Assembly (NCBI RefSeq): GCF_033807575.1
Contig: NC_084729.1
Coordinates: forward strand, 3,348,001 to 3,412,000
Direction of reading: 5' to 3'
Source: Cydia pomonella
Lineage: Eukaryota; Arthropoda; Insecta; Lepidoptera; Tortricidae
Length of the DNA stretch: 64,000 nucleotides
Of the stretch, positions 1 to 11,200 are shown in pieces. The notes beneath the pieces are model-generated. The model saw only the letters and a list, made by a program, of their open reading frames with translations, was not told the DNA's origin and did not search any database. How positions within the stretch are numbered: the stretch's first letter is position 1; every line of letters starts with the position of its first letter. The position numbers were made by a program, and so were the translations under genes.

Positions 1-510
1 CAGAAAAATGATAATGGCTGAAGTAGCAATAGCTGATAAAACAATCGATAAAATATCCCAAAAATAAACATTACACACGAAATTGATTGCAACCCCTTTC
101 CTGGCAAATTAAAAATATTTAGTTCAGTTACATAAATAGTTCAAGTCTCGATTGCGCCTGATAGAGCAAAATGTCTTGTATGACATTGCCGAGAAAAGGA
201 TTAAGTGTTATTTGGCTGCGGTTTTCTGTAAGGCACTGCATTGCACTGCATTCGCCAAATTTCTATAGTATTCTAGTAAATTGTTTAGTGTAAGGGAACT
301 AACAGATCAGGTGAATAAGATGCAAAACAAAAATATACAACAACTGAGATAATTAAACTATGTCCAAATAATACCCATATTTCAGATGCAAATTCAAAAA
401 TATGTGTCAAAGTCAAATGTAATGCCCAGTATTTAGATGTTGTTGAATAAAGGGTAAACAAATAAAGATGGTTGAATCAAAAATGTCATTAAGCATTTTC
501 TGTAAGTATA
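1..510. other. Intergenic, no gene recognised
   Basis: AT-rich sequence downstream of RpL4 with no long reading frame. A short piece near 206-235 (ending in a GGCTGCGGTTTTCTGTAAGG motif) recurs near 40615-40640, so at least part is dispersed repeat. Confidence 0.5.
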
Positions 511-695
511 TATAGTTCATGTTGTCCAAGTTGACAGGCAGATTTGTCAAATATCACCTTTAATAACATGATAATAGCATCACGCAAAATGGCGCCAGTC
601 GTCGAGTTGCAGAAAATCGCCCGTACTACAATACAATACAATACAACATGATAATACTACTCAAGGCACGCGTCTTCGTGAATGACACGATCTAT
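511..695. mobile_element. Palindromic MITE interrupted by a LINE 3' end
   Basis: Terminal inverted repeats read TATAGTTCATGTTGTCC on the left and, reverse-complemented, TATAGATCGTGTCATTCACG on the right. The same element lies uninterrupted near 37599-37706, with the same core (TTGTYAAAT, a CTTTAAT block, GGCACGCGTCTTCGTGAATG). Here it is split by a 68-bp LINE tail at 577-644. It has no coding capacity. Confidence 0.7.
577..644 (+). mobile_element. 68-bp 3' end of an I-like LINE with 12-bp target duplication
   Basis: The sequence matches the 3' UTR of the LINE at 11442-12961, sharing a CGTCGAGTTGC block and an AATCGCCCG block, and ends in the same pentameric ACAAT-type tail. It is flanked by exact copies of AACATGATAATA at 565-576 and 645-656. 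This is a dead-on-arrival, extremely 5'-truncated insertion on the plus strand, inside a MITE. Confidence 0.8.
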
Positions 696-1800
696 ACTTC
701 ACTAACATTGCACAGAATTTCACATCACTATGTAAAATAACTACTAAGTAACCTCACAGAGTTAAAATGAGAGTCCAAACAAAACATCAATGGATCATAA
801 ATTAGAATAAGTAAGTATGAAAATATCAACAAATTTTATAGATTACATACGAAATAAAGCAATTAAGAACTGTTTTCTATAGATCCGGCGCAGTTTTGTA
901 TAATTCTATAAAAAATATTACCGAAAATATTGAATACTAATAGGATGAGGAAAAATGTTTTCAATCTAATCTAATGGTGGGATGCACGTTTCACGTCCTG
1001 CCACTCCCGAGTTTCACACAACAATGTATGTAATGTTCTTATGTTATCTGACAAGTTCAGGCATGCACTTGTTAACTACGCAATTCTCGTTTCACACCTT
1101 TTTTGGTATAAAGTGTCTTATTACTACAATATAGTAAAGCAAACATTAGCTACCTTGAGTTATCTGGATACCGATCACAACATAATATTTTTTATATGTA
1201 CTTTTTTTACAATTGCAAGTTTACGTATAGCAATAGCGTTTGATAACAACCAAAGTTTGCAACCAAAAGACAGAAATAGAACAGAATGACACTTCGATTG
1301 ACAGTGACGCATAGATATCACGGAGCTAAAAAATAAACCGGACAGTATACATTGGCTAAAAAGTGGACACATATGAGAAGTCAAAGTGGGCCGTTGCATC
1401 TCTTTCTAATTAGGGTGACTATAACTCATATGTATGTGGGATATTAGGATAACATGGAATATATAGTTTGGCCAGGATCTTTTCTTATTCGTGCATAGTC
1501 AGCGAGAATCACTGTTTTTTGCTGTGCTTGTATTATGACCCCTGAAAAGGGGTGTATATTAATTTTTTCTTTTCTGTAAAAAGCTTCAAAAAACCTTGCT
1601 AAGTTTAGTCGTTCTAATAGTTGTTACTGATAGGCGTAGCAACCGCCACCATGATCGATCGTGAGGAAGGTGGTCCGCCGTAACGTTTGTTAAGAACTCT
1701 GGTTTGAGTGAGTGAGGGAGAGAGAGACGGATATGCTTGTACGAGTGACTTAAACATGCCCAAAATAAAGATATAGTTATTTAGGTACAGTTACTTTTAA

Positions 1801-2127
1801 GTCTTCTTCTTCCTCGCGTTGTCCCGGCATTTTGCCACGGCCCATGGGAGACTGGGGTCCGCTTGACAACGAATACCAAGATTTGACGCAAGCACTAGTT
1901 TTTACGAAAGCGACTGCCATCTGACCTTCCAACCCAGAGGGTAAACTAGGCCTTGTTGAGATTAGTCCAGATTTCTCACGTTTTCCTTCACCGAAAAGCG
2001 ACTGGTAAATATCAAATGATATTTAGTACATAAGTTCTGAAAAACTAATTGGTAGGAGCCGGGGTTTGAACCCGCGATCGCTGGATTGTAAGTCACACGC
2101 TCTTACCGCTAGGCCACCAGCGCTTAA
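1801..2127 (-). mobile_element. tRNA-derived SINE, family S1, near full length
   Basis: Read on the minus strand, the tRNA-like head lies at about 2050-2127, with an A-box-like GGTGGCCTAGCGGTAAGAGC and a B box GGTTCAAACCC. The body carries a CTTTCGTAAAAACTAGTGC block and the 3' end a CCGGGACAACGCGAGGAAG block. The same family is at 36214-36652 (plus) and, 5'-truncated, at 58716-58830 (minus). The head is SINE-borne and not a free tRNA gene, because the body follows directly. Confidence 0.8.
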
Positions 2128-2934
2128 TTTTAAGTACGTACTAATAATTGTGTAAAACTGGTTCACATCGTGCCGACATCATAGTCACCCTAATGAGCTT
2201 GACAATATTGTCTCGTATTTTAATATTTTTATCGTAAAATTAATAATTATGGCACCCTAGTGAAAAGATATACCACATTCAGCAAAACTTTCACTTCTAC
2301 AACCTGTCAAACAATATTTATTACCCGTTTTTTTAAAACATTTCGCTATTAAATACTGAGCGCCGCCATTCTCGTATTTTGAAAATATCTCCTCAATTTA
2401 TCAGCAAGTTGGGGATACCAATTAATATTCAAAGTTACTACAGTGTCTACTATATTAAAATGAATGTTGTTTTTTGTTGTGCATGTGCACAGCTTGGTTT
2501 AATCAGATAATAATATTGACATCATAATTATTTACAAATTACTTAAAAGATATCAGAACCGCACTTTGAATATAGCACTAAATTAGTATAAGATGGTACA
2601 ATGGTATCTTTTTAACATTGCCAACATGTGCGAGTGAGACACTACGCCCACTTTTTTTCTCTAGTCTGGTACGAACACCTTTCTAATTCAATAATAAGGT
2701 TCAATTTAGTATGACAAAAAAAGTTAAAGCGTCCTTCACTTTATATCTCCATGATAGATATATCAGTGACGTCATAAAGTGCCGCCATCGCCGCCTCATG
2801 GAAATACCACAGAAACAAGTAAATGTTGCCAGGCCTGAAAATCCCTAATTCTTGCACATAACGCAAGCGCCATGATCGAAGATCCTGTCATAAGGGGCAG
2901 AAGAAAACCAGTCTTGGGTGTTTTCTATGTATTT
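2128..2934. other. No gene recognised
   Basis: AT-rich sequence without a convincing reading frame or a repeat shared elsewhere in this window. Confidence 0.4.
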
Positions 2935-3042
2935 AAGTATTGATATATATGTCGTCTAAATACCCACAACACAAGCCTTATTGAGCTTACTGTGGGACTT
3001 AGTCAATTTGTGTAATAATGTCCTAATTAATATTTATTTATT
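2935..3042 (+). mobile_element. 3' end of a tRNA-derived SINE, family S3
   Basis: Contains the S3 body (TACCCACAACACAAGCC, then GAGCTTACTGTGGGACTTAG) and an AT-rich TATTTATTTATT end. Other S3 pieces are at 14537-14612, 28030-28225, 47150-47335 and, as a head only, at 63922-64000. The tRNA-like head is missing here. Confidence 0.65.
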
Positions 3043-3218
3043 TGAAACTTCCATATGTCTCAGAAATGGATCGACTTAATTTAGTAAGTTTCAACACTTT
3101 CAACCCTACAAAAGCACAGGTGTGCGTGTTTCCCGCAACAAAGATTGCGTCCGACTCTAACCGCTTTGTTTTCTTGCCCAGGCCCACGTCAAATATGACG
3201 CTCGTAAAGGAAAGACGT

Positions 3219-3402
3219 GTGTCGGCGGCCGATCGTGAAACTCACAGGCATACCGTGAAAATATTTATCTCGTTCTCTGACTCGACGGAGTCCCGAGCGA
3301 GGCTTGCCCTTCGAGCGTCTGAAGCAACCTAACGAACTACCGTCAAAACATTACACAGGAACATTACGATCTGCCTAATTTTACGATCGGCCGCCGACAT
3401 AT
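3219..3402. mobile_element. Small MITE with 21-bp inverted repeats
   Basis: Inverted copies of TGTCGGCGGCCGATCGTRAA lie at about 3220-3240 and 3382-3402 with one mismatch, 140 bp apart. A 96-codon frame running into it (3042-3332) has no family signature and I do not call it a gene. Confidence 0.5.
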
Positions 3403-3502
3403 GCATTGTTATAACCAAAGAATAAAGCAGGTAGGTATAGGTAGTTATTAAATTATTATTAAAGCCCTTTTTTTTTCAATCAGCTTCTTTTCTTTTCTTT
3501 TC

Positions 3503-3690
3503 GATGATACCATAATGTATGGTATCATCGAGCTGATCTGATGATGGAGACAAGAGGTGGACATAGGAACTCTGTGATAAAACAACGCAATCTAATTGTG
3601 TTTCGGGTTTTTAGAATTTGCTTGATGAATATTAGTTGCCCGTGGAAAGAAAAGTACAGTCAGCGATAAAAGCTTGTACTAAAAATGAAA
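3503..3690 (+). repeat. Dispersed repeat family A, partial copy
   Basis: Shares GAGCTGATCTGATGATGG, a GATAAAACAACGCAA block and GTACAGTCAGCGA with copies at 27590-27940 and 36905-37170. The 5' end forms a short hairpin with perfect 12-bp arms (CGATGATACCAT at 3503-3514 and its complement at 3520-3531). No reading frame is conserved between copies. Confidence 0.65.
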
Positions 3691-4498
3691 TTTTTGCCAA
3701 AAACTTATTACTTTTGTGTTATACGTCCAGGTTTGGCAGACGAGAGAAGGTAGAACACAGGTGTCTAAGACGACTTTCTTTAGGTGGAGTGGGAACTTCC
3801 CTTTCAAGATTTGTTTTAGGGACCAAAACTTTTTCCAACTTACATTTATACGGCGGTCAACTTCGTGTGCCTCATTTTTGTCATCGAACGATATCTGTTT
3901 TCCTGGGTATATGTAGGATTTCCCATATTCAAGCGGCTTATCGTTCAGGTTTGTCGTGTTTGCGTGACTGTTTGTCATTACTCTCGTTTTGTTCTCGTTC
4001 ATTTTGAGACCTACTTTTTCACTTTCTGTGTTCAAATCATTTATCATTTTTCCTAACCCGTTCCTTGTTTCAGCAAATAGAACAACGTCGTCCGCGAATC
4101 TGAGGTGAGTAAGACGATCTCTGTTGACACTAATTCCTTCCGATTGCCAATTGAGGTTACCAAAAATGAGTTGTAACACAGTTATGAATAGCTTGGGTGA
4201 GAGGGTCTCCTTGCCTCACTCCTCTGCAGATCGGTATTTCAGGACCTCTTTTCTCTAATTTGACTTGGCTTATGCTACCCTTGTAGATGATTTTCAGTAT
4301 TCTTATATAATTTTCGTCAATATGACATTTGTTTAGAGCTTCCCAAATAGCATCATGAGAGATCGTGTCAAACGCTTTGGCGTAGTCGATGAAAGCAATA
4401 TAAAGTGGCTTATTGCACTCTTTGTATTTCTCTATCACTTGTTGTGTCGCATTACATGTATCTGGTCTGTTGTAGAAAATCCAGCTTGTTCCCGTCAT
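3679..4498 (-). pseudogene. RTE-clade LINE reverse transcriptase fragment, frameshifted
   Basis: Two minus-strand frames join near 4157-4179. The upstream one (4157-4498) carries the RT motifs FIDYAKAFD and GVRQGDPL. The downstream one (3679-4179) carries LRFADDVVLF followed by the usual thumb-side residues and a KWRDDL-less truncated end. Motif order and spacing fit RTE-type non-LTR retrotransposons. The endonuclease domain and the C terminus are absent and there is at least one frameshift, so this copy is dead. Further RTE C-terminal pieces are at 49805-49990 and 56985-57122. Confidence 0.85.
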
Positions 4499-4727
4499 CC
4501 CGCAGGTATAGGTTATTATGTACGATTTCCTCCGACCGGCTGGATGGAGTCAGGCCGCGCCTGCCGAGTCGGGATGTGCCCGCTCCGGTACGGCCACGTC
4601 GGAAAATATAGATACAGACGGTAAAGTGCCAAAATATGTATACACATTAATATAAGGGCAATAAGGTCGTGCGTACAACATATTTTTTGGGACTTTGTTC
4701 GTATCGATATTTTTAGACGTGACTGTA

Positions 4728-5003
4728 CCATCGGTCCACTTTCCCGATCTGTCTACTTTGCCAAAGGGTCCACTTTCGCGATCTGTGTACTTTTACCAAA
4801 TGGTCCACTTTCGCGATGTGTCCACTTTCCCAATCGGTCCACTTTCGCGATGTGTCCACTTTACCAAATGGCCCACTTTCGCGATCTGTGTACTTTACCA
4901 AACGGTCCACTTTCGCGATGTGTCCACCTTACCAAAGGGTCCACTTTCCCGATCTGTCTACTTTACCAAACGGTCCACTTTCGCGCGATGTGTCCACCCT
5001 ATA
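4728..5003. repeat. 34-bp tandem satellite, about 8 units
   Basis: The unit is about 34 bp and is itself a diverged dimer of about 17 bp: GGTCCACTTTCGCGATSTG followed by TCCACTTTACCAAA. Units differ by a few bases and some TCC triplets become GTA or CTA. Because 34 is not a multiple of three, the overlapping frames found through it on both strands are repeat artefacts. It ends about 200 bp from the RpL4 stop codon. Confidence 0.9.
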
Positions 5004-5199
5004 CATTATGCATGGCAGAATCGATGGAATCCGTCCAGAGCCGTCCGCGTCCGCGAGCAGCCGACCGGCTTGCGACCATACAAATGTAAAATGCGCTCCG
5101 ACCCCTCTCGTTCGGTGGGAATCGTCCTTTAGCGTAGATAGAACCTAGTGTTAATACAAAAGGGTAAAGAAAAGACATGTGTAGGTCTATAAAACTTCA

Positions 5200-5205
5200 T
5201 TTATT
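5200..5205 (-). terminator. RpL4 poly(A) signal overlapping the stop codon
   Basis: On the minus strand the last codon is followed by TGAATAAA: the stop TGA occupies 5207-5205 and the hexamer AATAAA starts at its final A (5205-5200). The implied 3' UTR is only some tens of bases long, which is common for ribosomal-protein mRNAs. Confidence 0.8.
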
Positions 5206-8200
5206 CACTTTTTGGGCGCCGGCTTGGCCGCGGGCTTCTTGGCTTTCTTGTCGTCCTTGGCGGCCTTCTTCTTGGGCGGCGGCGGCGCGGTCTTCTTGGC
5301 CGCGGGCTTCTTGGGCTTTTTGGCTACGGCAGCCTGGGACAGACAGATATTTTTAGTTTTCACGTAAGGGAATGAATGAGGGCTAACGCGTCTAATTTCA
5401 CCGCTAGGGGCGCTAGGTTAGACAGAGGTCTTTCAAAATGTCAAATGCATAGCTTTTTTGTGGAGACGTGCCTCGCCCGAGGCAATGCGGTCCGCAAGTG
5501 CGTTTACTTCGAACGAGGCACGTCTACAACGACCGAGCTGCTTCGCGCGACAATTTCCTCGCGAGGCGGCTCGTTGTGTGGACTAGCCTATTCAATAACT
5601 GACGACAGGGACGCATACTCTCTAAATACTTTGTTAACTTGATTGAAACTTGAAATTATTTTATTTGTCTTCCACACGTCGACACACCAACGGACTGGAG
5701 TCCCAAGTTGATGTTTCCTAAGGGAAGTTCTCTCTACCCTCGACATTCGTAACTCAAGCCGCACGGGCGGGAAGAGTAAGGCTTTCGAGGGATATTCCTT
5801 TTAATTTAAAATATCTTGGTTGACACCAATTTATTTGACAGGTATTGTTTAAGTCTTTGGATAAAACAACGAGTATTTTTCAAAATAAGATTTTTTGATC
5901 TTTAGGTCCTTGTATACTATGCACAGCTGCAAAGGTACCTGCTATTAAGGAATGCAGTTATATTTCTCTACTCTTCGTATTATCAGGTTTTATCACAAAA
6001 ACCACAAGTTTATAACAAGCGTCAGACTATTTTGCACCACATTATAAACATCTTCGTCATTATGCGGGTCCATACAGAACGATCCGCCTCGCGAGGATAT
6101 TGCCGCGCGAAGCAGCTCAGTCTGTGTAGACGTGCCTCGGCTGCGTTGCATCGGCCTGTGTGGATCCGGCTATTTCGTTTAATCTGTTTATTGTAGGTAG
6201 GAAATCAAATGTATACACATCAGCATGAACACTCGGGATTACGTTAACAAGTGGCTCTAAAACGAACAACGCTAGAAAGACTCACCTTGATAGCTTTCGT
6301 CCTCTTCTCCCTCAGCTTTTGTGCCTTGACTGCCTCATCGTCAGCGGGCAACTTGATCTGAAACGAAGCTACACTTGTAGAATGCTTCATCAACATATAC
6401 ATCATGATAATGATAGGATTATCATCAGGAAGTGTCAACGTGATAGAGTAATCATGGTTATCATAACCCAATGCTCTGATAAGAGAGTATCATCATTTGA
6501 AATAGTTCTGGAACTACCATAACACTTACTTTTAAAGTAATTTTTTTACGTAAGACTTCAGATTTAAATTTTACAGTTTAGCTCACGTTTTTGTAGTCTT
6601 AGTGACAACGCATAAGACCAAAGTACATCAGCTGCGTGTGCCGTTGGAGCCGCACACCTCACGCAAGTGATGTGCCTTCTCTTATAAGGATGAAGGGATA
6701 TGAGAGTGTTCAGCGTTGGAGGTGATGGAGACCGAATCAAAGCAGAGAATTACAATAGTTATATTTAATGTTAACAGAAGGCTAGTTGAAAAAAGTGATT
6801 TAATCTATATACATGTAGAAGCTTATTTAGTCGCGTACAGTGCCACACTATGGATTGTTTATGAACTATTGCATACATTGATATGGCTAAGCTTAGAGAG
6901 CAAGTACACAAGTTTTCGGTAGATGTCACCTTAAAGAGGTTAATTAGGTACATTTCATAGGTGGTGCCACCTACCGACGATAGAGAGACTTAATCTATCT
7001 AGATTAGGTAAGTAGGTATTTAGGTATGCTAATACCTAAACTTGTTAAGATAGGTCTTAACAGAGAGTTAATTTTTATAACTGTCACGTAAAATGTTTGT
7101 AGACTTAAGTTCAGCAAATTAATTTATTTAGAAATGAAACAATATTTTTTTCAATTTAGCCCAAGCAAAAGAGATTTGAAAGGATGGTCATAGGGATCAT
7201 CATTCGACGCGAGAGGTATGCGTACACGTGCACGTCTGCGCACACGCATCCAGTGTGCACAGGCCTTTAGGAGCCTATTCAAGCACAGATATCGCTGTTA
7301 AAAATACAGTTTTTATGGTCAGTTTAATAGACAAAGATGGTACTCACGCCTCGCTTCTCAGCAAGCGCCAGCGCCTTCTGGTTAGCCCGCCTCTGCTGGT
7401 CGAGCACCGCCTTCCGCCGCAGCACCGCCGAGAACGGGTTGAGCCGCAGCATGGCGCGCGTGTTGGTCAGCGGGTTCAGCTTGCGTGTGGCGCGGACGAC
7501 GCGCTTGCTGTAAGGGAATAGCGGTTAGAATCGCGTGCTGGTGGCGTGTAGTGTGGGTACCTAATCTTACATTTTGCTCAGATAGTGTCAACGTGAGAGT
7601 AATCATGGTTGTCATAACCCAATGCTCTGAAAGAGAGTATCATCATTTACGTATATTAGACGGGTCCACAGAACGAGCCGCCTCGTGAAGAAATTGCCGC
7701 GCGAAGCCGCTCGGTCGGTGGAGACGTGCCTCGCCCAAGGCAGGTCACGCAGACCGAGCTCCTTCGCGAGGCGCTCGTTTTGTGTCAACCCGCCTATTCG
7801 AAAAAACGTGTTAACCGTGATATGTATGAAACCAAGTTGCAGGGACATCGAATTAAACATGATCTTATTTATACGTACTTGGGCGCGCGCAGCACCTTGC
7901 GGATCTCCTCGGACTTGAGCAGGCGCGACAGGTCGGTGTTGGCCATCTTGGGCTGCGGCAGGTTGAAGTTCTTCTTCTCCTTGGATGGTGTCTTCCATGA
8001 GCCGAACAAAGCGTCTACACAAATGGATTAATTAAAAATAGGATAAGGATATTTCCATATATGGTCAGTTTTAATTGCTCTCGAGAGTAGTTATCTTTTT
8101 TAGTTTCTTTTTTTCATAAAAAAAAAAATTTTCTAATGCTAAAAAAACGAACTATAGCCCAAAAAAACCGGATTCCAAGAAATAAAAAAGGAGAAGAAAG

Positions 8201-11200
8201 TGCAGTCTGACTTGACAGGAAATGATATAATATTGGGATGAATTTGGTTTTTCGTTGTTTTCTTTCATCCAATTGCCGCCCAAAGCAACTCGGTCGGTGA
8301 AAAAGTGTCTCGCCAGAGGCAATGCGGCCGAGGCACGTCTACAGACCGAGTTGCTTCGCGCGGCAATATCCTCGCGAGGCGGCTCGTTCTGCGTGGACCT
8401 ACCCATTAACCAAGCAAAGTGAACAGTTGCTTAGGGCAACAAGGGCAGAGATACATCAAAATCTCAGGAATCGATTGAAATTCATAGATGGTATAAAAAT
8501 TCTTAAGCATCAAAATACCTTAACCTAGCACAGCGTGTGATAATTATTGAGATAGATTACGACTTACCAAGACGGTCAAAGGCGGACTGCGTCCAGATGA
8601 TGAAGCGGCCGACATGGCCACCAGGGGCCAGCGCCAGCAGGTTTAGCTTGTCGATGTTGATCAGGTCCACGCCAGGGATGTTGCGGAAGGCCTTGGTCAG
8701 ACCCTGAACACAAATGTCACTTTAGTATAGATAATATAAGGTACAATTGAAGTCCGGAGGGTCGTAAAGAGGCGTGGTCCATTTTAAATCTCAAGTGGTG
8801 AACATTCAAGTTTAACTGCTAGTAATAGTAGTAATCTTTGCCAAGAAAGTTTTGAACTCAGGGGGGGTCAGGTTACGGCGGTTTCGCGGCCAGCTCCCTG
8901 ACACTAGCAGATTTAGCACAGCTAATTCTAATAATGTACAATTTTTTTTAAAGATATATTTTGTAATAGTTATGTATGTATGTCATATATGGTCCATAGT
9001 TGCCTTGTAAAGAATACTTTCATTACATATTACAACAATATTTGGCGACTCTCAAGCTTGATCATTTTTGACTATATTTTTCTGGAGTTAGTAGTAAATA
9101 TTTGTCTTCCAAACGTCGACACACCAACGGACTGGAGTCCGAGTTTATGTTTCCTAAGGGAAGTTCGCTCTACCCTCGACATTCGTAACTCAAACTGCAC
9201 TGGCGGGAAGAGTAAGGCTTTCGAGGGCTTCATTAGCCTTGTATCAAGTATACCAACGGACCCAAACATTCGCGAATTCGGGGTTGGTCCCGTTGTAGAA
9301 GTTGCTTAATATGACATATATATTAGGGTGTCCCGTGAAACACGAAAATTTGAATTCAGGAATCTAATAGGATTCAAAAGTTGCGTAATTTTTTGTACAT
9401 TACAGAAAACATAATATAATTTTTACCACCGTAAAATACCAGCTGTTTTATGGATAAAATATATTATTATTTAACTAAATTTTAATTCTGTTTTAATTTA
9501 CTAAAAACCAATGTCTTTTTTTATAAGACTATATTGCTAGCTATGAGCTAGTTAGTACGGTCGCCAAATCTCAAAAGCCCTCTAGAAACACGATTTAATT
9601 GACTCGGCTCGGCCTTACCCACAACCGGTATCAATGTGTTCGGACAGTTCTCCTGATCACCGTACATGCGGTAGTAAAGCGGAAAAATGGTGGAGGGGAT
9701 AGTAATGACGTCACAAAGATGGCGGCCGGACCTATTCTTTTTGGCGGTGTATCTCGAAAACCACTTAACCGATTTTAATCATCGAGGTGTCAAATAATAG
9801 CTTATATTATGGAGATTATTTCCTTTTCTACAAACATTTACGTGGAACCTATAGGAAAAAAAAAATCACAAAAAACAGTTTTTTTATAAAATTATTTTTT
9901 TTTATTTTTAAAAATCTCCGTAAATATTAGCATTTCGCAAATTTTGTTTAATATAAAACATATTGCTTCATTATCAAGGAATATAATGAGCCTTAAAACA
10001 TACAGATCGAGTAATAAACAATGAAGCTACACTCATTTATTTGCGCATGGGTAACGATAACTGGCTTTTACCGGTCGAAACTGTGGTGACTGTTACGATA
10101 CGTATTGAATGGAATTTATAGAGTATCGGTTTTAATTACTGAAATTATAATGACAATTATAAAAACCAGACACAATAATGTTACCTTACCTCGACGTTTA
10201 GTCTCTTTTTTCGTCTTAATCATAGGTAGGTACATATTTCTTTTTACTTAAAAATTTTATACAGGGTGAACTTTTAACCACCAGTCATACTCTGCGTAGC
10301 GACTTTATAGGTCATACTGAACAACTTTTACTATTAGTAGTCCCCAAGCCGCTCCGAGGCCAGATTTAATTGACTCAGCTCGGCCTTACCCACAACCGGT
10401 ATCAATGTGTTCGGGCGTTTCTCCTGATCACCGTACATGCGGTAGTAAAGCGGAAAAATGGTGGGAGGGGATAGTAATGACGTCACAAAGATGGCGTCCG
10501 GACCTATTCTTTTTGGCGGTGTATCTCGAAAACCACTTAACCGATTGTATTCATCGAGGTGTCAACTAATAGCTTGTATTATGGAGATTATTTCCTTTTT
10601 ACAAACATTTACGTGAAACCTATAGGAAAATAATAGTCACAAAAAACATTTTTTTTTATACATTTGGTTGGTAGGTTTGTCTTATGTTTTAAAGCAGTAA
10701 AATCTTTCAAGTCGAAACACAGTATAAATATACATTTTGTTGTCTAATCTAAAAGTATGATGTTCATTGTTTAAGACTGATTAGTGATTACTGAATTAAA
10801 TAACATGCTATTTGTTATTTTTATTTTATTTTTTAAATCAGGTATTAATTTATTCACTATGTATCACTATACAGGCAAAATGTGTATCATAGTTGGTCTG
10901 TAAGTACTTACTACTTGTGTCGAATATAGGTATAAGATGAAATTTTAACCACCAGCCATACTCTGCGCAGTGACTTTACAGGTCATACTGAACAACTTTT
11001 ATTATGGGACCAATGCCGAATCACGCAAGAAAATTTGGATCTGGAATGACACCCACTGGCTGTGCCCTACCACACAAAGCGAGATGACATTCACAATGCC
11101 CATACCTCTCTTTTGGACGTAGTTAAAGGACGTACCCGGGTCCATGACGCATGCTCGCCACACCGCTGCTTAAAATAAGCTGATGCACCGTAAATTGAAC

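Noticed and set aside
2043..2127. tRNA gene at the head of the SINE S1
   Set aside because: It is followed by the SINE body and recurs at 36214 with the same body, so it is a SINE promoter and not a tRNA gene.
3042..3332. 96-codon plus-strand frame
   Set aside because: Runs into a MITE terminus, no recognisable domain, no splice or start context support.
4695..5148. Overlapping frames of 65-145 codons on both strands
   Set aside because: They are produced by the 34-bp satellite, which changes frame each unit; no family motif.
7194..7200. A third C-box-like ATGATGA in RpL4 intron 9 (minus strand)
   Set aside because: The next CTGA is about 93 nt away and there is no paralogue or C'/D' support.
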